Made by a program: the position numbers and the translations under genes. A stretch of 64,000 nucleotides of DNA from Demequina lutea (GTDB lineage Bacteria; Actinomycetota; Actinomycetes; Actinomycetales; Demequinaceae): assembly GCF_013409005.1 (NCBI RefSeq), contig NZ_JACBZO010000001.1:2356001-2420000 (forward strand), in the 5' to 3' direction. The notes below the pieces were generated by a model. That model searched no databases. It was not told the DNA's origin and saw nothing but the letters and a program-made list of their open reading frames with translations. Below are positions 1-7,469 of the stretch, piece after piece; positions within the stretch are counted from its first letter, which is position 1, and each line of letters starts with the position of its first letter.

Positions 1-614
1 TCGGCGTCGGCCCGCAGCGGTGCAGTGTTGTCCGTCGCCATGTACCCGGGAGCAATCGCGTTGACGTTCACGCCGCTTCCGGCCCACTCATTCGCGAGCG
101 CCTTGGTGAGACCTGCAACGGCGTGCTTCGTGGCGGTATAGGACGCCACGTTGACGCCGCCCTGGAACGACAGCATCGAGGCAACGTTGATGATGCGCCC
201 GCCGCCCTGCGCGATCATGTGTCTGCCCGCTGCCTGTGAGAGGAAGAAGACCGCGTCGAGGTTGACCGCGATCACGTCGTCCCAGTCACCTTGAGGGAAG
301 TCCACCGCCGGGCTGCGGCGGATCGTGCCCGCGTTGTTGACGAGCACGTCGAGGCCGCCCAGGTTCTCGACCACCTCGTCGACAACGCCCGCAAGGTCGG
401 TCGCCGTGGCCGTGAGGAAGTCCGATTTCACGGAGTAGGCGCGGCGGCCGAGCGCGCGCACCTCGTCCGCGGCCTCCAACGCTCCTGATCGGTCGAGCAG
501 CGCGATGTCCGCTCCCGCCTCCGCGAGCCCGAGCGCGCAAGCACGCCCGAGCCCGCGGCCGGCTCCGGTCACGAGCGCGACCTTGCCGTCCAGTCTGAAA
601 CTATCCAAGATCAC
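1..614 (-). CDS. kduD: 2-dehydro-3-deoxy-D-gluconate 5-dehydrogenase (KduD), 3' part outside window
   Basis: Short-chain dehydrogenase that by homology interconverts 2,5-diketo-3-deoxygluconate and 2-keto-3-deoxygluconate with NAD(H), late in unsaturated-uronate catabolism. Visible in the first ~204 residues: nucleotide-binding TGAGRGLG (16-23), NNAG, the Ser region VASMLSFQGG, the Tyr-Lys pair in YTATK, and NVNAIAPGYMATDNT, which matches E. coli KduD closely from memory. The start is a GTG preceded by GGGAG. The C-terminus lies beyond the window. It is the last visible gene of a minus-strand operon, 10 bases after the isomerase gene, which fits consecutive steps. An alternative is a 2-keto-3-deoxy-rhamnonate-type dehydrogenase, given the FAH-family neighbour, but the KduD-like SFQGG region favours KduD. 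Confidence 0.9.
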   Translation of the reverse strand, partial: MILDSFRLDGKVALVTGAGRGLGRACALGLAEAGADIALLDRSGALEAADEVRALGRRAYSVKSDFLTATATDLAGVVDEVVENLGGLDVLVNNAGTIRRSPAVDFPQGDWDDVIAVNLDAVFFLSQAAGRHMIAQGGGRIINVASMLSFQGGVNVASYTATKHAVAGLTKALANEWAGSGVNVNAIAPGYMATDNTAPLRADA

Positions 615-624
615 GGCGGACTCC

Positions 625-1443
625 CTAGTGGCCCAGGTCGCGCAGCATGGACACAGTGCGGTTGACCCACCCGACGTTGGGGTCGTCCACCGCACCCTGC
701 GTGCGACCCACGCCACCCAGGAACCACAGGTAGTAGGTGGTGTATCCGGGGGCAGACACCACAGTGTGGTAGCCCTCGGGCATCATCTGCATGCCGTGCT
801 CGCGGATCGTGAAGTTCTCTTCGTAACCCTCGTCCGTGTACATGCGACTGATGCCAAACCCATCGGAAGGGTTGACGCGGAAGTAGTACCCCTCCTCGTG
901 CTGGGCCTCGGCGGGAAGGTTGTCGTTCTTATGACGGTGAGGCGGGTACGTGGACCAGTTCCCCGACGGGGTGTAGGTCTCGCCCACGATCAGACGGCTC
1001 GCGGGAAGGTCGGGCTGCGCGGTCTCGGTGAGGATCTGGTGGAAGTTCCTTCCAAAGTTCGCCGCGCCCCATCGGCCCGCTGCCACCTGGTCCGGCGCGA
1101 TCATGTACGGGTCCGTGTCGAGGTCACTGGGCGCCGACGGCATGGCGATTTCGACGTTCGTGAGCGCAGTGAAGGTGTAGTCGTGTCCTCGCGGGATGTA
1201 CACGGAGTGAGGCTTGCCAGAGAAGACGTTGGGCCGCCCGCCCACCGACGAGAAGGCGACATCGCCGACGGTTACGGCAACCTTGCCGCCCAAAACCACG
1301 GCGAGTATCTCGCGGTCGCCCGAGCTGGCCTTGTGGGTCGCGCCCTTGCTGAGCCGCACGGTCTGAAAGTCGATCACCGAGCACGGGTTGTTCGGAATCG
1401 AGTTCACGCCCTCGTCGGCGGATAGGTAGAAGTGATTCTTCAT
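625..1443 (-). CDS. IolB/KduI-family sugar-acid isomerase
   Basis: Cupin-type isomerase of the KduI/IolB superfamily, 272 aa. The sequence looks like IolB (5-deoxy-glucuronate isomerase) rather than E. coli KduI: GETYTPSGNWSTYPPHRHK at 155-172, EEGYYFRV, GFG..RMYTD and EGYHTVVSAPGYTTYYLW at 223-240. Likely metal ligands are H169, H171, E184 and H226. No inositol genes are nearby. It lies directly upstream of kduD in the operon, so the inferred job is conversion of 4-deoxy-5-ketouronate to 2,5-diketo-3-deoxygluconate, the KduI step. The ATG at 1443 was chosen because AAAGGAA sits just before it; an in-frame ATG at 1458 has no ribosome-binding site. Family certain; substrate inferred from context. 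Confidence 0.85.
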   Translation of the reverse strand: MKNHFYLSADEGVNSIPNNPCSVIDFQTVRLSKGATHKASSGDREILAVVLGGKVAVTVGDVAFSSVGGRPNVFSGKPHSVYIPRGHDYTFTALTNVEIAMPSAPSDLDTDPYMIAPDQVAAGRWGAANFGRNFHQILTETAQPDLPASRLIVGETYTPSGNWSTYPPHRHKNDNLPAEAQHEEGYYFRVNPSDGFGISRMYTDEGYEENFTIREHGMQMMPEGYHTVVSAPGYTTYYLWFLGGVGRTQGAVDDPNVGWVNRTVSMLRDLGH

Positions 1444-1472
1444 GGCTGTTCCTTTCATTCGGTTGCGGCGGC

Positions 1473-2336
1473 TTAGGGTTCGGCGACGAACGTGGTCGAC
1501 AGGGTGCCGATGCGGTCAAACGTGACCGTGACGACGTCGCCTGGAGCGAGGAAGCGATTCTGGGCACCGGCCTCAGGCAGCTTCCCTGGGGTTCCGGTAG
1601 CGATGATGTCGCCCGGCTCGAGCGTCATGACACTGCTGAGGTACGAGACCAGGAACTCGACGGTGAAGATCATGTCGGCGGTCGACGCGCGCACCGTGGT
1701 CTCCCCATTGCACGCGACGGTCACAGTCTGGGCGTGTGGCTCCCCCACCTCGTCGTGCGTCACGATGGCGGGACCCATCGGCCCGAACGTGTCAAAGGAC
1801 TTGCCTAGCACCCATTGGGTGCCGCGCTTTTGGATGTCGCGGGCGCTGACATCGTTGAACACCGTGTACCCCGCGATGTAGCCTCGCGCGTCGACTCGCG
1901 ATACGTTCTGCGCGGTGGCCCCGATGACGATGGCCATTTCGCCCTCGTAGTCGACCTGAGTGCTCACGGCAGGAAGCACGGTGACGTCCTCTGGACCGAC
2001 GACGACGTTCGACGTCTTGACGAAGATCTCGGGGAACTCCGGCGCGACGGGGCCATCACCACCATGTCCTTGATAGTTGTAGCCGACGCACACGATCTTG
2101 CCGGGTCGCGGAATGGGCGCAAGCAACGTGACGTCGGCACGCGGCATTCTCATGCGAGTGGGCGCTGAGGCAGCCGCCTGGGCCATCTCCAGACCTGCCT
2201 CACCCGCAGCTAGCAGGCCAATCATGGTGCTTGGCGCACCGGAGACAGAGGCAGCGATGTCCACCACAGTGGATCCACCGTCAAGCAGCACACCCACGCG
2301 GGCGCCGCGACCGGCCTCGAATGTCACGAGCCTCAC
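1473..2336 (-). CDS. Fumarylacetoacetate hydrolase (FAH) family protein
   Basis: 287-aa FAH-fold enzyme of the group of short hydrolases, hydratases and decarboxylases acting on 2-keto or 2,4-diketo acids. The metal-binding pattern is present: E131 and E133 in DYEGEMAIVIG, D162 in GYTVFNDVSARDI, plus GKIVCVGYNY near 80 and the C-terminal PGDIIATGTPGK. It starts at GTG with GAGAGGG upstream and sits between the GH88 gene and the isomerase gene, clearly in the same transcript. Family knowledge includes 2,4-diketo-3-deoxy-rhamnonate and -fuconate hydrolases that pair with KduD-like dehydrogenases, so it may open an alternative non-phosphorylated branch for the same sugar acids. The precise reaction cannot be read from sequence. 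Confidence 0.82.
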   Translation of the reverse strand: MRLVTFEAGRGARVGVLLDGGSTVVDIAASVSGAPSTMIGLLAAGEAGLEMAQAAASAPTRMRMPRADVTLLAPIPRPGKIVCVGYNYQGHGGDGPVAPEFPEIFVKTSNVVVGPEDVTVLPAVSTQVDYEGEMAIVIGATAQNVSRVDARGYIAGYTVFNDVSARDIQKRGTQWVLGKSFDTFGPMGPAIVTHDEVGEPHAQTVTVACNGETTVRASTADMIFTVEFLVSYLSSVMTLEPGDIIATGTPGKLPEAGAQNRFLAPGDVVTVTFDRIGTLSTTFVAEP

Positions 2337-2361
2337 GACAAGTCCCTCTCAATCCGCGCGC

Positions 2362-3537
2362 TCACCAGTACGGCGTCCAATCGGGCACCACCACACGCGT
2401 GAGCGCCTCAAGGTAGAAGTAGTCGCCCCAGAGGTTACCCTCGTCGACGCCGACTCCCTTTGGCTCGTCGTAGACGCCGTGCGCGAGGAGTGCATTGGAG
2501 TCTTCGTCGGCCGAAGGGGTATAGAGAGACATGAGCGACGACAGGATCGTGAAGGCTGCGTCCCTGTAGCGATCTGCATCCGGTCCCGCACACGCTCCCG
2601 CGAGCTCAAGCAAGCCGGTAGCGGCGATCGCGCCCGACGAACTGTCGCGAGGCGCGTCGGCGCCCTCGCCGAACGCAAGGTCCCAGTACGGAACGCTGTC
2701 TTCGGGCAGGTGGTCCAGAAAGTAGTCCGCACACCGGCGCGAGGCCTCGAGGAAGGTCTCGTCTCCTGTGTGCCGGTAATTGATCGCGAAGCCGTAGATT
2801 CCCCACACCTGGCCGCGCGCCCAACACGAATCGTCGGCGTGGCCCTGCGCGGTACCGCCGCGGAGCGCCGCGCCGGTCTCCGTGTCCCAGTAATAGGTGT
2901 GGAACGTCGAGGAGTCTGGCCGGATGATGTGGTCGCGCAGTTGTCGCACGTGGGCCGTCGCTGCGTTCGCGAAGGTGGCATCGCCCGTCACTTCGGACGC
3001 CCAAAAGAGCAACGGGGTGTTCATGAGGCTGTCGATGATCGTGCGACCACGCTGCTCGAGATTGTCGAGGTCGCCCCACGCCTGGATGATGCGCGCCTTC
3101 TCGTGGTAACGCGTCATGAGGTGCCTGGCAGCCGCCAGCGCCGCGTCGCGTGCCTCGATGTCGCCGTCCTCCCGCCATGCGATCGCGCACGAAAGCGTGT
3201 AGAGGAATCCGAGGTCGTGGGTCTCGATGTCGATCGCGTTCTCGATGCGCTCGCGGAAGCTGCCGATGTGCCGCAGCGCAAGTCGCCGATAGTTGTCACC
3301 GGGGGCAAGCTCGGACGCTAGCCACAACATGCCTGGCAAAAAGCCGGTGGTCCAGCCGGTGTTGGCACCGTCCGGCAGGCCGGTGCGGCGCCTTAGGTGA
3401 TAGATGCCGCCAATGGTGGTGTCGTCCGGATAGCCAACAGCGAACGTGCGCACGTTCGCGTCAATGACCGCGAGCGCCGCATCGGTCGCGGCACGCGCGC
3501 GCACCCCGAGGTCATGCGAGACGCCAATGTCACTCAT
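2362..3537 (-). CDS. GH88 unsaturated glucuronyl hydrolase
   Basis: 391-aa (alpha/alpha)6 barrel hydrolase that removes 4,5-unsaturated uronic acid from the non-reducing end of lyase products by vinyl-ether hydration. The two catalytic Asp residues are recognisable: D108 in HDLGF and D169 in IIDSLMN. Their spacing of 61 equals that of the Bacillus enzyme (D88/D149, from memory). CWARGQVWG at 238-246 is the conserved Trp/Arg-lined pocket. There is no signal peptide, so it acts in the cytoplasm on imported oligosaccharides. The ATG at 3537 has AAAGGAC upstream. Neighbours (transporter, isomerase, KduD, heparinase-like protein) agree. GH105 is an alternative, but the motif set looks like GH88. 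Confidence 0.9.
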   Translation of the reverse strand: MSDIGVSHDLGVRARAATDAALAVIDANVRTFAVGYPDDTTIGGIYHLRRRTGLPDGANTGWTTGFLPGMLWLASELAPGDNYRRLALRHIGSFRERIENAIDIETHDLGFLYTLSCAIAWREDGDIEARDAALAAARHLMTRYHEKARIIQAWGDLDNLEQRGRTIIDSLMNTPLLFWASEVTGDATFANAATAHVRQLRDHIIRPDSSTFHTYYWDTETGAALRGGTAQGHADDSCWARGQVWGIYGFAINYRHTGDETFLEASRRCADYFLDHLPEDSVPYWDLAFGEGADAPRDSSSGAIAATGLLELAGACAGPDADRYRDAAFTILSSLMSLYTPSADEDSNALLAHGVYDEPKGVGVDEGNLWGDYFYLEALTRVVVPDWTPYW

Positions 3538-3580
3538 AGATATGTCCTTTCGGTGGGCGACGACGGCCGCCCATCAAGCG

Positions 3581-4264
3581 TCACCATGTCGGTGCGAGCT
3601 CACGCTCGGGAACCGCCAGCGCGGGACGCAGGGTGTACGAGGAATTCGCCCAGGCCAGGTAGAGCACCGGCGCAGCGATGAAGCCAAGGCCCAGAGCGGG
3701 CTGTACAGCCACGATGGCGGTGAGTACGCCGACGACCACGAGCGAAACCGCGGTGAGGTACCAGCGGCGCACCGCCAGGAACAGGCACGCCTTCCAGGCA
3801 GTACGGAGCGTGACACCCGGGTCGGCGGCGACTCCCACGAGGACGTGAAGGGAGACTGCGATCACAAGCACGGCCGCCATGGCGAACATCGGGATCGCGA
3901 ACGCCCCGACGCTCTTTCCCCACACGGCGACCACATCCACGGCCAGGATGAACAACAGCGTGGAGGTCGCGACTCCAACGATGATTGCCCGGCGGAACGT
4001 CGTGCGCCATCCGCGCACGAACGTGCGCACCACCGTGGCGACGCCCTGCTCCGAGTAGGACTGGAAGACGGTGAAGGCGGCCGCGACTGCGGGGCCTACG
4101 AGCGGGCTGAAGAGAGCCAACAGCGGCCACGACCGTCCGAGATCGCCCAGCAGGTAGACGGCGACGAGGGGCGCGGTCGCGATAATCAGCAGCACGTTGG
4201 TGCCGAGCGCCATGTAGATGGTCCCCGTGAACTGTTGGAACATCGAATAGAAGCCGGATTTCAT
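3581..4264 (-). CDS. DUF624 (YesL-like) membrane protein
   Basis: 227-aa integral membrane protein with about five hydrophobic segments and the N-terminal pattern seen in YesL/DUF624 proteins (short amphipathic start, then a helix around residues 18-40). Family members are found beside sugar ABC permeases in pectin and xylan loci of Bacillus and actinobacteria; their biochemical role is unknown. Here it lies 4 bases after the permease gene and upstream of GH88, clearly co-transcribed. It may assist transporter assembly or local signalling; that is inference only. Confidence 0.75.
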   Translation of the reverse strand: MKSGFYSMFQQFTGTIYMALGTNVLLIIATAPLVAVYLLGDLGRSWPLLALFSPLVGPAVAAAFTVFQSYSEQGVATVVRTFVRGWRTTFRRAIIVGVATSTLLFILAVDVVAVWGKSVGAFAIPMFAMAAVLVIAVSLHVLVGVAADPGVTLRTAWKACLFLAVRRWYLTAVSLVVVGVLTAIVAVQPALGLGFIAAPVLYLAWANSSYTLRPALAVPERELAPTW

Positions 4265-4268
4265 CGCG

Positions 4269-5165
4269 TCACCCCTTGATCCCTGTGGTCGCGATGCCTT
4301 CTACGAAGTACCTCTGGCCGAATGCGAAGATGATCGCGATGGGCAGCACCGACAGCACGGATCCCGTCATGATCAGCGCGTAGTCGGCGTTGTATTGGGA
4401 AATGAAACTGTTGAGACCGAGCTGAATTGTCCAGATGCTGTGGGAGCGAAGGTAGATGAGCGGACCGAGGTAGTCATTCCACACGTTGACAAACGTCAGG
4501 AGGCTCAGGCTCGCGATCGCCGGTACCGACAGCGGCAGCATGATGCGTCGGTAGATCCCGTACTCGCTGAGTCCGTCCACGCGGGCCGCCTCGCTCAGCT
4601 CATGGGGAACCGAGTCAAAGAACTGCTTCATGAGGAAGACTCCGAACGCTCCAAACGCCTGCAACGCCACCATCGCCCAGAGGGTGTTGGTCAGATGGAT
4701 CTTCGAAAAGATGATGAACTGCGGGATCATGTACGCCTGCCAAGGCACCGCGATCGTCCCGATGTAGGCGAGGAAGAGGACGTCCCTACCGCGGAATCGC
4801 ATCTTGGAGAAGCCGTAGGCGGCGAAGCTGCCGGTGAACACCTGCAGGAAGGTGATGACGACGGACAGGAACAGCGTGTTCTTGATCCACGTGATCATGT
4901 CGGACTTGACGAAAATTTCGACGTAGTTGTGCCAGACCACCGGACTCGGAATCCACTTGACCGGGATCGTGAACACTTCGTTGTTGTGCTTGAGAGACGA
5001 CGCCGCCATCCAGAAGAAGGGCACCAAGACACCGATGGAGGCGGCGGTCAGTGCGAGATACCCGAGCACGCGCCACATCGGGTATAGCCGGCTACGGTGC
5101 AGCGGACGGCGGGGGCGGGAATGTGGATCCCGCGGCGTCGCGAGACGGGACATTGTGGCGGTCAT
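4269..5165 (-). CDS. Carbohydrate ABC transporter permease (MalG type)
   Basis: 298-aa inner-membrane permease of the CUT1 family with six predicted helices and the EAA loop SEAARVDGLSEYGIYRRIMLP at about 191-211, which contacts the ATPase. The Arg-rich N-terminus precedes the first helix (33-55). Its start overlaps the stop of the other permease gene by 4 bases (ATGA), so the two are translationally coupled. No ATPase gene lies in this operon; CUT1 systems in Gram-positives often share a housekeeping MsiK-type ATPase encoded elsewhere. Likely substrate: uronate-containing oligosaccharides, from context. Confidence 0.9.
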   Translation of the reverse strand: MTATMSRLATPRDPHSRPRRPLHRSRLYPMWRVLGYLALTAASIGVLVPFFWMAASSLKHNNEVFTIPVKWIPSPVVWHNYVEIFVKSDMITWIKNTLFLSVVITFLQVFTGSFAAYGFSKMRFRGRDVLFLAYIGTIAVPWQAYMIPQFIIFSKIHLTNTLWAMVALQAFGAFGVFLMKQFFDSVPHELSEAARVDGLSEYGIYRRIMLPLSVPAIASLSLLTFVNVWNDYLGPLIYLRSHSIWTIQLGLNSFISQYNADYALIMTGSVLSVLPIAIIFAFGQRYFVEGIATTGIKG

Positions 5166-6076
5166 GACTCATCCCGCTTCTTGTTGACGACGAACTGGAC
5201 GACAGTGATGCCGATGCTGATCAGGAACAGGACCACCGCCGCAGACGAGGCATAGCCGTAGTCGTTCTCCAGGAATCCCTTCTTGTAGATGAATTGCGAG
5301 AGCACCGTGGTCGCCTGGCCGGGACCGCCGTTGGTCATGACCAGCACAAGGTCGAAGATCTTGAGACTCCCGATGGTGAGGATCACGGTGATGAAGAACG
5401 TGGTGGGGCGCAGGCACGGGAGGGTGACATTCACGAACCGCTGCCACGCGTTGGCGCCGTCCGTGCGTGCCGCCTCATAGAGATCGCGGGGCACCGTCTG
5501 CAGGCCCGCGAGGAACAGCAGCATGTAATAGCCCGCGTCGCGCCACACGCTCACGATGATGAGCGCTGGCATGGCCCACGTGCTCGAATTGGTCCATCCG
5601 GGCGGGTTGTCGATGCCGACCGACCGCAGCACCTGATTGATCACGCCGTAGTCGGGGCTGTACAGCATGTTCCATACCGCAGAGATGGCCACGATGGACG
5701 TGATGAAGGGGAAGAACGCGGCGGTGCGGAAGAAGGTGACGCCGCGCATCTTGGTGTTGAGCAGCAGCGCCATGGAAAGTGAGATGACCAGCGTGAGCGG
5801 AATGTGCAGCGCGCTGTAGTAGAGGGTGTTGATCAACGCCTTGTGGAAGCTCGCATCATGTAACAGCCGCGTGAAGTTGGCGGTGCCGATCCAGGTGGCC
5901 TTGCCGAAGACATTCCACTTCGTAAAGGAGATATAGAACAGCAGGATCACTGGTAGGAGCGTGATCGCTCCGAAGCCAAGGAAGTTCGGCAGGATGAAGG
6001 ACCAGCTGGTGAGCGTGTTGCGCAACTTGAGCGTGCGCCGGGACCGCGTGGGGCCTTCGGTAGTCATCGTTGACAT
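5162..6076 (-). CDS. Carbohydrate ABC transporter permease (MalF type)
   Basis: 304-aa CUT1 permease. Six hydrophobic segments and the EAA loop YEAARTDGANAWQRFVNVTLP in the C-terminal half identify it as partner of the MalG-type permease whose start it overlaps. It follows the substrate-binding lipoprotein gene after a 67-base gap that contains a strong hairpin (6099-6136). Together the three genes form an import system lacking its own ATPase gene. Substrate assignment rests on the surrounding GH88, KduD and heparinase-like genes. Confidence 0.9.
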   Translation of the reverse strand: MSTMTTEGPTRSRRTLKLRNTLTSWSFILPNFLGFGAITLLPVILLFYISFTKWNVFGKATWIGTANFTRLLHDASFHKALINTLYYSALHIPLTLVISLSMALLLNTKMRGVTFFRTAAFFPFITSIVAISAVWNMLYSPDYGVINQVLRSVGIDNPPGWTNSSTWAMPALIIVSVWRDAGYYMLLFLAGLQTVPRDLYEAARTDGANAWQRFVNVTLPCLRPTTFFITVILTIGSLKIFDLVLVMTNGGPGQATTVLSQFIYKKGFLENDYGYASSAAVVLFLISIGITVVQFVVNKKRDES

Positions 6077-6098
6077 AGGGGCTCCTCAGAGAGGTGAA

Positions 6099-6136
6099 GG
6101 GTTCTGGCGCGCGCCCTCGGACGCGCGCCAGAACCC
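6099..6136 (-). terminator. Strong intercistronic hairpin between binding-protein and permease genes
   Basis: A perfect 15-bp stem (6099-6113 with 6122-6136) and an 8-base loop lie in the 67-base gap between the binding-protein gene and the permease genes, with no T tract. Such hairpins after binding-protein genes commonly act as partial terminators or mRNA 3'-end stabilisers, giving more binding protein than permease. The role is inferred from position. Confidence 0.6.
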
Positions 6137-6143
6137 ATCGAAC

Positions 6144-7469
6144 CTACTGGTTGAGGACCTCGTTAGTGGCGCGCTTCTGCGCGTCCGCTATGGCGGCGTC
6201 AACGGTCGAGCTCTCCGACATGATCGCCGTGTGCATGTCACCGAGGACGTTCTGCATGGCCGCGGTGTACTTGGATACGGGATTCTCCGGCTTGGTGTCA
6301 TGCGTGCCGAACGTGAACTTCGAGAGGGCGTCGGTGGGGGCGCCCTTGAGAGCGAAGTACGCATCCGTGACGGCACTCGACGCATAGGCCGGCGTGATGC
6401 CGATCCCCGCGAGGGCCTTAGCGGCATCCTCACCGCCGACGAATGCGAGGAACTGCTTGGCCGCATCAACCTTGGACTTGTCGATGGCCGGGTTGATGCC
6501 GATGCCGGTCGGGTCGCCGAACGTCACCGGCATGGATGTCGTGCTGGAGTCGAACTGCGGCGCCGGTGCGATGCCCCAGTTGAAGGTGTCGGCATCGCCC
6601 GTCCCCTCCTGTGAGATCAGGGTCGCGACGTACCAGCTGCCCATGAGCATCATGGCCGCCTTCTGCTTGCCGAACTCGCCCTGGTAGGTGAGCTTGTTGG
6701 TCGTTACCGTGCCGAACGTGGGCTGCGAGCCCTGGTCCTGCATGGCGACAGCGCGGTCGTAATAGGACTTGAAGTAGTCGAACTTGCCGGTGAGGATGTC
6801 GGCACTAGGGGCCTGCGCGTTGGCGAAGCCCTGCAGGGTCGACTGCCAGCTGTGCTCGTAGGCACCCGTGACGTCGCCCCCGCCCAGGCCTGCGGTTAGC
6901 TTCTTCGCGGCGGCGGCGTAGTCATCCCACGTCCATTTGCCGTCTGGGTAGCTCACCCCAGCCTTGTCGAACAGGTCCTTGTTGTAGTACAAGTACCAGG
7001 AGTCCTGGCGGTACGGCACGGCATAGGTCTTGCCGGCCACCTGATACGCGGAGAGGCCGCTCGTGCTCTTGTTGAGCTGGGAGGCGACGTCCGAGACGTC
7101 CATGAGTTGTCCGCCATCCTGGTACGTGAAGAAGTTCTTCAGGTTTTTCAGGATGTAGAGGTCGGGCGCCGAGCCGGCGGCGAGATCCGCCGTCATCTGC
7201 GTGTCGTAGTTCGTCGCGTCGTATTCCTTCAGGTTGACGGTGACGTTGGGGTGCGCCGCGTGGAAAGCGTCGGCGAGTGTCTGGAATTCGGGTGTCGTCG
7301 ACAGGCTCCAACCGGCGAGAGACAGCGTGACCGGCGCCGCCGCTGCGGCGCTGGTGGCACCTGCGGCAGCGGAACTGGTTGGCGTGGTGCTCCCGCCCGA
7401 ACTGCACGCGGACAGCGCAAGCGCGACGGCAGCCGCCACTCCCACGCTCTTAATTATCGGGTGCTTCAT
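6144..7469 (-). CDS. Sugar ABC transporter substrate-binding lipoprotein
   Basis: 441-aa family 1 extracellular solute-binding protein. The N-terminus is a lipoprotein signal (MKHPIIK, hydrophobic stretch, LSAC with Cys22) followed by a Ser/Thr/Ala/Gly-rich linker, then a MalE-like two-lobe domain (LAGWS...FHAAHPNVTVNL...DLYILKN). ATG 7469 was chosen because GGAGGAAAA precedes it; the frame stays open further upstream but that extension encodes no signal peptide. The start overlaps the DUF2264 gene stop by 4 bases (ATGA). It delivers oligosaccharide to the two downstream permeases. Confidence 0.93.
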   Translation of the reverse strand: MKHPIIKSVGVAAAVALALSACSSGGSTTPTSSAAAGATSAAAAAPVTLSLAGWSLSTTPEFQTLADAFHAAHPNVTVNLKEYDATNYDTQMTADLAAGSAPDLYILKNLKNFFTYQDGGQLMDVSDVASQLNKSTSGLSAYQVAGKTYAVPYRQDSWYLYYNKDLFDKAGVSYPDGKWTWDDYAAAAKKLTAGLGGGDVTGAYEHSWQSTLQGFANAQAPSADILTGKFDYFKSYYDRAVAMQDQGSQPTFGTVTTNKLTYQGEFGKQKAAMMLMGSWYVATLISQEGTGDADTFNWGIAPAPQFDSSTTSMPVTFGDPTGIGINPAIDKSKVDAAKQFLAFVGGEDAAKALAGIGITPAYASSAVTDAYFALKGAPTDALSKFTFGTHDTKPENPVSKYTAAMQNVLGDMHTAIMSESSTVDAAIADAQKRATNEVLNQ

